DNA of 64,000 nucleotides from Streptomyces sp. SID8374 (GTDB lineage Bacteria > Actinomycetota > Actinomycetes > Streptomycetales > Streptomycetaceae): the NCBI RefSeq assembly GCF_009865135.1, contig NZ_WWGH01000001.1, forward strand, positions 3,100,001-3,164,000, in the 5' to 3' direction. Position numbers and translations under genes: made by a program. Of this stretch, positions 34,739 through 41,223 are shown in pieces (position 1 is the stretch's first letter; each line of letters begins with the position of its first letter). The notes under the pieces are model-generated. The model was given only the letters and a program-made list of their open reading frames with translations, searched no databases and was not told where the DNA came from.

Positions 34739-34966
34739 ATGAGCCGTACGGTCATCGACCTCGACGACGAAGCCTTGGAGGCCGCGGCCAAGGAGCTCGG
34801 CACCACGACGAAACGCGACACGATCAACACCGCATTGCGCGAGATCGTCGACCGCAATCGACGACTCCGAGCCCTTCACGAGCTGCAAGACCTGGCCCGC
34901 GACGGCGCTCTCGACATGGACCTCCTCCTCGACAAGCGGAATTATCGGGGTGGATCCGCACGGTGA
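34739..34966 (+). CDS. vapB: VapB-type antitoxin
   Basis: This encodes 75 residues from the ATG at 34739, with GGAGG six bases upstream. The N-terminus MSRTVIDLDDEALEAAAKEL and then TTKRDTINTALREI is a ribbon-helix-helix-type DNA-binding domain typical of VapB. The tail (ALDMDLLLDKRNYRGGS) would bind and block the toxin. The stop overlaps the toxin start (GTGA at 34963), giving coupled translation. The antitoxin is expected to repress its own promoter with the toxin as co-repressor. Confidence 0.88.
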   Translation: MSRTVIDLDDEALEAAAKELGTTTKRDTINTALREIVDRNRRLRALHELQDLARDGALDMDLLLDKRNYRGGSAR

Positions 34967-35370
34967 GTGTTGCCGACTACCTCATCGACACTTCGGCACT
35001 CGTACGCATTCTCGGGCGCCAGAGCACGGAGGACTGGGAGCGCCGCATCGGTGCGGGTCTCGTCGCCCTCTGCGATCTGACCGAGCTGGAGCTGCTCTAT
35101 TCTGCGCGCTCGGCCAAGGATCGCGAGAGCATCCGGGAATACCTGGCGCTGTTCACGTGGTGCCCGATGCCGGACGGCGTCTATCGGCGCGCCCGCACCG
35201 TGCAGGAGCAGCTCACCGCCAAGGGCGAGCACCGCAGCGCCGGACCCGTGGACCTGTTGTTGGCAGCGACCGCCGAGCAATCGGGTCTGACGCTCCTGCA
35301 CAACGACCACGACTTCGAGACGATCGCCCGCACCACCGGCCAGCCGACCAGGATGCTCGACCTGAGGTGA
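34963..35370 (+). CDS. vapC: VapC-type PIN-domain ribonuclease toxin
   Basis: This encodes 135 residues from the GTG at 34963, overlapping vapB. It is a PIN domain with acidic residues in the expected order: Asp9 in YLIDTSALVR, Glu in LTELELLYS, Asp in GPVDLLLAATA, Asp in LHNDHDFETIA. PIN toxins cleave RNA, often tRNA or rRNA, when the antitoxin is lost. The pair sits at the start of an accessory-looking stretch. Confidence 0.9.
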   Translation: MSVADYLIDTSALVRILGRQSTEDWERRIGAGLVALCDLTELELLYSARSAKDRESIREYLALFTWCPMPDGVYRRARTVQEQLTAKGEHRSAGPVDLLLAATAEQSGLTLLHNDHDFETIARTTGQPTRMLDLR

Positions 35371-35482
35371 TCGGGCCGCCTTGCCGGGATGGTACGTGCG
35401 GCATCGGTCCTCGACGACCAGGCGCGTGGCCTCGGCCGCCTTGTTCCGCAACGGCCGGCGCTTCCGGGTGGACGGCCTGGCC

Positions 35483-35881
35483 TCAATCGGAGAGGAATCC
35501 CGGGGACCGCAGGCCGAGCCACTGATCGGCGTCCCAGGCCCGAAACCGCTCCACTTCCGTGAACCCCAGCTTCGCGGCGAGGCGCATCGAACCGGCGTTG
35601 GCGGTTTGCGTGGCGAGCAACACCGGCTGGACGCCTTCGAGCCAGCCAAGTGCCGCCACGCACGCCCCGGCGGCATACCCGAACCCCCACGCCCGTGGCG
35701 GGGGCAGGTGGCCGAGATCGGCCTTTCCCACAGCGGCCGGACGATGGTGCTCCGTCGCTCTCCTGAGGAGAATGCGGCCGATCATCGCCCCGTCCAGATC
35801 AACAACGAAGTTCCCGGGCCACTGCTCCGGCGCTTCGGGCGACTCGCGCTCAAGCTCGGCGCGCAGGCGTGGTCCGCCGCA
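35483..35881 (-). pseudogene. 5'-truncated GNAT acetyltransferase remnant
   Basis: The frame carries the last two thirds of a RimJ/RimL-like acetyltransferase: PEQWPGNFVVDLDGAMIGRI, AWGFGYAAGACVAALGWLEG (acetyl-CoA loop, partly eroded), and QTANAGSMRLAAKLGFTEVE. The first 50 or so residues of the family are missing. The only available start codon, near 35923, lies inside the terminator hairpin of the M23 gene and yields an unrelated N-terminus. It is most likely a gene fragment left by a rearrangement. Confidence 0.65.
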
Positions 35882-35883
35882 GG

Positions 35884-35925
35884 CCGTGCACGGGAAGGAA
35901 GCCGCCGCGGCCCTCCCGTGCACGG
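35884..35925 (-). terminator. Terminator of the M23 peptidase gene
   Basis: Perfect 12-bp arms (CCGTGCACGGGA at 35884-35895 and its complement at 35914-35925) enclose an 18-base GC-rich loop. It starts 18 bp after the M23 gene stop at 35943. Confidence 0.75.
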
Positions 35926-35942
35926 GGTCATGGGGGGTGCGG

Positions 35943-36797
35943 TCAGCAGTTCGGGATCACGGTGCCGTTGTTGTCGCGAGCCTCGTCGTTGCCCCAGCGG
36001 GAGAGGTAGTACGCGGAGACGTAGGCGTTGCGGCCGTTCTTGCCCGCGTACACGGAGTCCAGGTCGGTGCGGAGCCACCAGTGGTTGAACTGGGTCGCCG
36101 TACCGACGCGGGCGCCCCACACCTTGCAGTAGACGTAGTTCGTACCGGCGTTGAGGATGCCTTGCGCGTCGGCGGTGTTGGGGGCGGCGTAGCCGGTGGC
36201 GGTGGCGAAGGTGTCGACCCAGAACTTGCCGCCTCCGCCACCGCCGCAACCGTTGTCGCTGGTGAGGTACTTGGCGTAGTACGAGCCCGGATAGGGGCTC
36301 AGTGACTGGCCGTTGATGACGATGTTCTGGCCGACACCGTTGAGCAGCTGCTCGTAGTGGATGTGGGCGCCGGAGCTGTTGCCGGTGGATCCGGTGGTGC
36401 CGATCTGCTGGCCCTGGCCGACCTGGGCCCCGTTGGCGACGGAGAAGGCGTTGAGGTGGAAGTAGTAGGTCTGCCAGCCGCCGCCGTGGTCGATGGAGAT
36501 GTAGTTGCCCGCGCCGCTGGGCTGGGAGTGGCGGTAGGCCGTGCCGGGGGCGGAGGCGAGGACCGGGGAGCCGGCGGTGGCGCCGCCGTCGGTGCGGACG
36601 AAGTCGAGGGCCCGTCTGACTTCGGCGGAGTGGTGGCTGTAGGTCCACTGCTGGCCGCAGGCGTAGGGCGCCTTGAAGTTGGGCGCGGCGGCTGCGGGGG
36701 ACGCGGTGGCGGTGACGGTGAGCAGTCCGCCGAGGAGTGCCAGCAGGGCGAGGAGGCTCGTACGCATACGGGCAGGTATTCGGGGAGAGCGGCGCAT
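35943..36797 (-). CDS. Secreted M23-family metallopeptidase
   Basis: This encodes about 284 residues. The ATG at 36797 opens MRRSPRIPARMRTSLLALLA, a signal peptide cleaved near ASPAAAAPN; an in-frame ATG at 36767 is an alternative. The LytM/M23 zinc site is seen as RRALDFV (HxxxD position varied), NYISIDHGGGWQTYYFHL and GAHIHYEQL (HxH). The C-terminal 95 residues after a Gly-rich linker (GCGGGGGGKFW) form an SH3-like or spore-associated module. It probably cleaves peptidoglycan cross-bridges. The first zinc ligand should be checked, as RRALDF lacks the usual His. Confidence 0.85.
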   Translation of the reverse strand: MRRSPRIPARMRTSLLALLALLGGLLTVTATASPAAAAPNFKAPYACGQQWTYSHHSAEVRRALDFVRTDGGATAGSPVLASAPGTAYRHSQPSGAGNYISIDHGGGWQTYYFHLNAFSVANGAQVGQGQQIGTTGSTGNSSGAHIHYEQLLNGVGQNIVINGQSLSPYPGSYYAKYLTSDNGCGGGGGGKFWVDTFATATGYAAPNTADAQGILNAGTNYVYCKVWGARVGTATQFNHWWLRTDLDSVYAGKNGRNAYVSAYYLSRWGNDEARDNNGTVIPNC

Positions 36798-36941
36798 GGG
36801 TGGGGGGATCCTCCGGGTCGACAACCGTGCAGTGGGGTGCGGGGTGGGCGAAGTGCCGTGGAATCTACGCGAGTTGAACGGACTCCAGGGTGCCGTAATC
36901 CGGGCCGGGTGGACAGACCGCGTGACCTGGGAACCTCGGAC

Positions 36942-37571
36942 TCAGAGGTGGGCGAGCAGGTCGTCGAGAGGGGCGGGCACGTTGTCGGCGTCCAGTGCTT
37001 CGACCAGGACGCGGCCGTAGTGAATCTTGCGCCCCTTCTTCGTACCGAGAAACCGCCTCAACTGCTGTTGTGGGGAACGGCCTTGCTGTGCGGGCTGGCG
37101 CAGGAAGATTTGCAGGGCGCGCAAGTCGCCCTCGGTTTCGATGAGTTCCTCGACACGGGGCACGCCGAGGGCACGGATCAGTTCCTCCTCCAGGTCGGCC
37201 GCGCAGACGAAGAACTCCTGCTCCGCCCCCGCGCCGGCCCGCTCCCACCCCCGTTCGTAGAAGCCGCGCTCCCGTTCGTCGCAGAGGCCCGTGAGGCGGA
37301 CGCCCAGTCCGGAGGGCCCGAGGAGACCGGCGAAGCGGGCGACGCTCATCGCACCGCCCATGGGGAGGACGCAGACGCCCTCGGCGGCGAGGTCCCGGCC
37401 ACGGCTCTCGGCCAGCGCGTTGACCGCGGCGGCGTCGCTCGGACCTTCGAGCAGGACGGCGGTCCGTACGGTGAGCTGTCCGGCCAGCTCACGGGCGGGG
37501 TCGCCGGGGCCACCGGCCGCCCATGCGGTGACCGCCTCGCGGAACGCGCCCATGTCACCGGTGTCAGCCAT
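36942..37571 (-). CDS. TOPRIM-domain protein (OLD-like, no ATPase domain)
   Basis: This encodes 209 residues from the ATG at 37571. A TOPRIM fold is indicated by TAVLLEGPSDAAAVNAL (catalytic Glu), VCVLPMGGAMSVARF and LTGLCDERERGF (DxD-like, here DER). This matches the nuclease half of OLD-family proteins, but the ABC-type ATPase half is absent. Stand-alone forms of this kind are common in Streptomyces and their role is unknown. The gene lies near a VapBC pair and a CRISPR relic, but no operon connects them. Confidence 0.7.
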   Translation of the reverse strand: MADTGDMGAFREAVTAWAAGGPGDPARELAGQLTVRTAVLLEGPSDAAAVNALAESRGRDLAAEGVCVLPMGGAMSVARFAGLLGPSGLGVRLTGLCDERERGFYERGWERAGAGAEQEFFVCAADLEEELIRALGVPRVEELIETEGDLRALQIFLRQPAQQGRSPQQQLRRFLGTKKGRKIHYGRVLVEALDADNVPAPLDDLLAHL

Positions 37572-37652
37572 GGGACGAGTCTCGGCCTTATCCGGCCGGT
37601 ACGGTAACGAATTTCCGCCGACACGCTGGGCGGAGGCGCGCAGGTGCGACCC

Positions 37653-38795
37653 CTACGCCCGCGGCGCGTCCTGGAGGGCCTTCACCAGCCCGGCCGCCAG
37701 GCGGGCGCGCTCGGCCATGGCGTCGATGACGACGTACTCGTGGTCGGCGTGGGCGCCGCCGCCGACCGCTCCCAGGCCGTCCAGCGTCGGCACCCCCAGG
37801 GCGGCGGTGAAGTTGCCGTCGCTGCCGCCGCCGACCGCCCTGGCCTCGATGTCCGGCATCAACTTCTGTGCGAGGGACAAGAGTTCAGCGGCGGCCGACT
37901 CGGGCATGGGCGGTCGCCCGATGGAGCCCTCGACCGTGATTTGTGCCCCGTCGACGTGGGGCGTCAGGGCGGCGAAGGCGGCTTCGACGCGTTCCTTCTC
38001 CTCGGCCGACTCGACCCGGACGTCGACGACGACGGTGGCCTCGGCGGGTACGACGTTCTCCAGGGTCCCGGCGGACGCGACGGTCGGGGTGACCGTCGTC
38101 CCCAGCTCGGGCCGGCTGAACGCGGCGATGTCCAGCACCTGGTACGCGGCCTCGACGAGGGCGTTGACCCCGGCTTCCGGCTCCAGCCCGGCGTGCGAGG
38201 CCCGGCCCGCAATGGAGACCTGGAACGCGCCGCAGCCCTTGCGCGCGGTCTTCAGGGCTCCCCCGTCGGCGGCGCCCTCGAAGACGAGCACGGCACCGCA
38301 GGCGCGGGCCCGCTCCTCGATGAGGGCCCGGGACGAGAAGGAGCCCACCTCTTCGTCGGCGGTCACCAGGATCTCGACCCCGGACCGGTCCTCGAGCGCC
38401 GCCAGCCCGTGGACGGCCTGCACGAGCCCGCCGAGCATGTCGAAGACACCGGGCCCGGTCGCGCGCCCGTCCGCGACGGCGAACGGCCGGCGGGCGAGGG
38501 TGCCGAGCGGGAACACGGTGTCGTGGTGGCCGAGGATCAGGACACGAGGCTCACCACCGGCCACCCAGTGCACGTGGGTGCCGCCCTCGTTCACGATGAG
38601 CACGGCCTGGCCCCCGAGGCGGTTCTCGATGACGGTGGCGACGGCTTCGGCGGACGCGGTCAGGGCGTCGAGATCGCGCGACGGGGACTCGGTCTCGACG
38701 AGGGCGCGGAGGTCTTCGAGCATGGCGTCGGTGCTGACATCGACGGCTGCGGCGGTGGCGTCGTTACTGGCGCCGGCGTTGTCGTGGCTGGTCAC
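37653..38795 (-). CDS. M20-family metallopeptidase (carboxypeptidase G2-like)
   Basis: This encodes about 380 residues. I use the GTG at 38795 (VTSHDNAGASND); a longer frame to 38846 is possible. Zinc and catalytic residues of clan MH are visible: RVLILGHHDTVFP (His/Asp), GPGVFDMLGG (bridging Asp), LVTADEEVGS (base Glu and ligand Glu), and a late GAHADHEYV His. The dimerisation domain is at SIAGRASHAGLEPEAG. It cleaves C-terminal amino acids, probably glutamate, from acylated substrates. No signal peptide is seen. Confidence 0.88.
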   Translation of the reverse strand: MTSHDNAGASNDATAAAVDVSTDAMLEDLRALVETESPSRDLDALTASAEAVATVIENRLGGQAVLIVNEGGTHVHWVAGGEPRVLILGHHDTVFPLGTLARRPFAVADGRATGPGVFDMLGGLVQAVHGLAALEDRSGVEILVTADEEVGSFSSRALIEERARACGAVLVFEGAADGGALKTARKGCGAFQVSIAGRASHAGLEPEAGVNALVEAAYQVLDIAAFSRPELGTTVTPTVASAGTLENVVPAEATVVVDVRVESAEEKERVEAAFAALTPHVDGAQITVEGSIGRPPMPESAAAELLSLAQKLMPDIEARAVGGGSDGNFTAALGVPTLDGLGAVGGGAHADHEYVVIDAMAERARLAAGLVKALQDAPRA

Positions 38796-38849
38796 GGAGC
38801 CAGCGTAGTGGCCGTGGGAGCCGACGAGAGGGCCTGCCGCCCTCAACCG

Positions 38850-39095
38850 TCAGCCGCGCCAGAACTGCCAGCGAGCGTGGGGCGGCGCGCAGTCGCCGTC
38901 GGCAACGGCCCTCCAGTAGCCGCGTTCGAGCACCATTTCCTGTTCCGCCTCCGACCCCCCGGTGAGCACCACGTAGGAACAGTCCGGCCGGACGGACTGA
39001 GCGGCGAACGCACCGAGGGCCCCGGCGGCCAGGGCCGTGACGGTGCAGACGGTGAGGAGGAGCCGACGGGTGTCGTCGGGTATCTGAGAGATCAC
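38850..39095 (-). CDS. Small membrane-anchored hypothetical protein
   Basis: This encodes 81 residues from the GTG at 39095 (VISQIPDDTRRLLLTVCTVT). One N-terminal membrane helix (LLLTVCTVTALAAGALGAFA) precedes an exported tail with two Cys (RPDCSYVVLTGG, DGDCAPPHARWQFW). The frame continues open to 39392 but only through sequence that includes the CRISPR relic. Function is unknown. It lies 54 bp upstream of the M20 gene on the same strand and may be co-transcribed. Confidence 0.55.
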   Translation of the reverse strand: MISQIPDDTRRLLLTVCTVTALAAGALGAFAAQSVRPDCSYVVLTGGSEAEQEMVLERGYWRAVADGDCAPPHARWQFWRG

Positions 39096-39240
39096 GTCCG
39101 CATCGTACGGAGCGGATCGGCGGTACCGATGCCGGCGGCTGAATGCTCCTGAGCCGGAGCTCCGGCTCAAGGGGTACGAGCCACTTAGGCTCGCGCTCCC
39201 TTGCCGGGCCAGTCGCCGGCCGAAGGTAGTCGACGCGGCC

Positions 39241-39453
39241 GGGAAACCATCCCCGCTGCGCGGAGACCACGCGAGGGCGTCCGGGTCGCCAAGGCCTGCG
39301 TGGGGACCACCCCCGCGGGCGCGGGGACCACGAAGAGATGCTGTGGCTGCGGTACCCGCATCCGGGACCACCCCCGCGTGCGCGGGGACCACATGAGCAA
39401 GACCTACTGGGCGTACACGGTGACGGGACCACCCCCGCGTGCGCGGGGACCAC
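39241..39453 (-). CRISPR. Four-repeat type I-E-like CRISPR relic, three 32-nt spacers
   Basis: The 29-nt repeats lie at 39303-39331, 39364-39392 and 39425-39453, plus a degenerate terminal repeat at about 39241-39270. On the plus strand the repeat begins GGGACCACCCCCGCG and ends GCGCGGGGACCAC; the middle copy has one mismatch. The spacers (39271-39302, 39332-39363, 39393-39424) are each exactly 32 nt. The minus-strand form (GTGGTCCCCGCG...) is the canonical type I-E orientation. The degenerate repeat at the left end marks the trailer, so the leader is to the right and transcription runs leftward. No cas genes occur in the window. Confidence 0.92.
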
Positions 39454-39654
39454 AGTTCGTGACCTGCGGGTTTATGCGGCCGGAGGCTGGTTTTTACTTA
39501 CTTCTTGAGAAACGGACCTATCTCCCCCGAGGTGCGAACGGGCTGCACTCGGTGCTGTGCATGCCTGAAGTGATTCTGCCCTCGCCGACGGCAAAAGGCC
39601 TTCCGCTTGACCTAGTTGGCAAGGGCGTCCACGGCTGGGCCGGGGGCATCGGTC
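39454..39654 (-). promoter_or_regulatory. Presumed CRISPR leader
   Basis: This is a 201-bp gap between the best-conserved terminal repeat and the stop of the upstream wHTH gene. It includes a relatively AT-rich stretch adjacent to the array (TTTATGCGGCCGGAGGCTGG and on to about 39520), as expected for a leader. It holds no gene of its own. Confidence 0.5.
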
Positions 39655-40746
39655 TCAGACGGTTTTGAGCAGGTCGCGGAGGTTGGTCATGTGTGCCTTG
39701 ACGGCGGCGGCCTCAGTGGGCGAGGTCAAGCGCTCGTCGGTGTCGGGCCGGTGGGTGGTGCGGCAGGGGCGGCAGAGGCCGTCGGGGAGGGCTTCTGGTT
39801 GGCCGGGTCGGCCGCAGTCGGTGCATTCCATCAGGATGCGGCGAGCTGGGGCCGGGGTGCCGGGTGAAGCGCTCCTGGTGGTGGGCAGGTGGGGTGGGAT
39901 CTTATCGGTGAGGCGTCGGCGGAGGAGGCCGAGAGGGCTGTCGACGCGGGTGGGCAGTCCTGCGGTAAGGGCGCTGGTCAGGTAGTCGACGCTGACGCCC
40001 CGGGCGAGCCATTCCTCCGCCAGGGGTTCCAGGGCAGCGCAGTCGTCGGCGGAGAGCGGGAGGCGGTGGTCCTCGCGCCCGAGGCGGGCCAGGGCCAAGT
40101 AGGCAGAGGACGCGGAGATCCCGGATGGGTGGCGTGTGAGCGGAGCCTCATCCGGGGCGGAAGGCTCCGGTTCCGCGCCCGACCCCTGAACCGGGGTGCG
40201 TTGCTGCGGTACGGAGGTGGGCTCGGGGCTCCGTTCCCTGCCGGGGTCTTCCGGTGTGGGCGGTGGTTCCTCGGCCGGGGCCCACGGCGGCGGGGTCTTG
40301 GCCAAGCTCGGGGCGGGCGGTGTGGGGCTGACGACCTGCGGGGTGTTCTCGGTGGTGAGGTAGGTGTTCCACCACTCGTTGTCGTGGGCGGTGCGGGACC
40401 AGAACGTACGGAAGACCCACCGGGTCTCCTCGCCCGCGCCGACGGCGCACCGTACGCGTCGCAGGTGCCCGGCGACGGACAGGGCGGTCAGGGCGGTGGA
40501 GATGGCCTGCTGCCCGTAGAGCGGGAGCTGCTTGGCCAGCTGCTTCACGCTCATCGCCGCACCGTCGGGGAGGTGGTCGACGAAAGCGGCGACGTACCGC
40601 TCACGCGCAGGCAGAAGCGCGAAATCCTCACGCGTACGGGGGCGTTGGTCCGGGGCGGTGCGTTTGCCGTAGCCAGGCTTGGCCATCGGGTACGCGGTGG
40701 GCCGTGCGGCGGTGCGCAGGGCAGGACTAAGGTGCTGGGTAGCCAC
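39655..40746 (-). CDS. Winged-helix and zinc-ribbon protein of unknown function, upstream of CRISPR relic
   Basis: This encodes about 363 residues from the GTG at 40746; an ATG at 40686 (MAKPGYGKRTAPDQRPRTRE) is an alternative. Residues of about 55-125 form a MarR-like winged helix (AMSVKQLAKQLPLYGQQAIS, then ALTALSVAGHLRRV with a WVF wing). A long Pro/Glu-rich linker follows, then a second helical domain (SADDCAALEPLAEEWLARGV). Last is a zinc ribbon of four cysteines (CTDCGRPGQPEALPDGLCRPC). It is a probable DNA-binding protein. It lies immediately upstream of, and co-oriented with, the CRISPR array, between two groups of CRISPR-like repeats. Confidence 0.65.
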   Translation of the reverse strand: MATQHLSPALRTAARPTAYPMAKPGYGKRTAPDQRPRTREDFALLPARERYVAAFVDHLPDGAAMSVKQLAKQLPLYGQQAISTALTALSVAGHLRRVRCAVGAGEETRWVFRTFWSRTAHDNEWWNTYLTTENTPQVVSPTPPAPSLAKTPPPWAPAEEPPPTPEDPGRERSPEPTSVPQQRTPVQGSGAEPEPSAPDEAPLTRHPSGISASSAYLALARLGREDHRLPLSADDCAALEPLAEEWLARGVSVDYLTSALTAGLPTRVDSPLGLLRRRLTDKIPPHLPTTRSASPGTPAPARRILMECTDCGRPGQPEALPDGLCRPCRTTHRPDTDERLTSPTEAAAVKAHMTNLRDLLKTV

Positions 40747-40995
40747 GGGATCGACCTTTGTCTCGATCGTGCGGTGAGACCCCGGCCTGGTGTGCAACCA
40801 CCGTGTCGGGGTCGTTTGGTTCTCGAACCGTAAGCAGTCGTGACGCTGCGCCGCAAGCTGTCACCATTAGTCATACTTGCTCAACCTGACAGGTCAGGGA
40901 GGCAGGGGAGGTTTTCCCAAAACCCTTTCCCTACCTACCGGTTACAGAAGGCGCTCGAACCCCGAACCTCGCATCCCGACACCCGTATCCCGGGA

Positions 40996-41064
40996 CCCGA
41001 GCTTCGGGCCGGGCCCCAACCCGCGTACCCCCGCAAGAGTGAACTGACCAGCCCGAAGCTCGGG
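40996..41064. repeat. Inverted repeat, 14-bp perfect arms, 41-base loop
   Basis: CCCGAGCTTCGGGC at 40996-41009 and its complement at 41051-41064 lie in a 477-bp gap (40747-41223). The gap has no gene and is full of short GC-rich palindromic words. It may be a terminator or remnant structure between the fadD-like gene and the wHTH gene. Confidence 0.6.
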
Positions 41065-41135
41065 CCCCGGAGACCGAGCCCCAAGCGTCGGGCGAGCGAG
41101 GCGCATCCCAGTCGGCGAGCACCCGGCACGACTAG

Positions 41136-41164
41136 CGAAACACCCCCGCACACACGGGGACCAC
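41136..41164. repeat. Isolated degenerate CRISPR repeat-like 29-mer
   Basis: The 29 bp ending CGGGGACCAC match the CRISPR repeat consensus of 39303-39453 at about 22 positions, in the same orientation, with the ACACCCCCGC and CGGGGACCAC blocks conserved. It stands alone 1.7 kb from the array. Confidence 0.55.
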
Positions 41165-41223
41165 GACCGCCCGCCCGCCCCTCCTACGCGTAGGACACGG
41201 CCGGACGCATTCCCCCGCCCCCC

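Noticed and set aside
34942..35676. A 244-codon minus-strand frame antisense to vapC
   Set aside because: VapB and VapC have clear motifs and coupled starts; the antisense frame has none.
36798..36941. Possible c-di-AMP (ydaO-type) riboswitch upstream of the M23 gene
   Set aside because: The gap is only 144 bp and lacks the expected conserved blocks, so there is no support beyond gene type.
38850..39392. A longer version of the small membrane protein starting at 39392
   Set aside because: The extra 99 codons run through the CRISPR repeats; the GTG at 39095 directly before the membrane helix is more sensible.
39201..39668. A 155-codon plus-strand frame over the CRISPR region
   Set aside because: Its sequence is translated repeats and spacers (repeated RGDH/ARGP-type peptides), not a gene.
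40840..41193. A plus-strand frame and three minus-strand frames in the 40.8-41.2 kb gap
   Set aside because: All four result from the same GC-rich palindromic words, and none has coding features.
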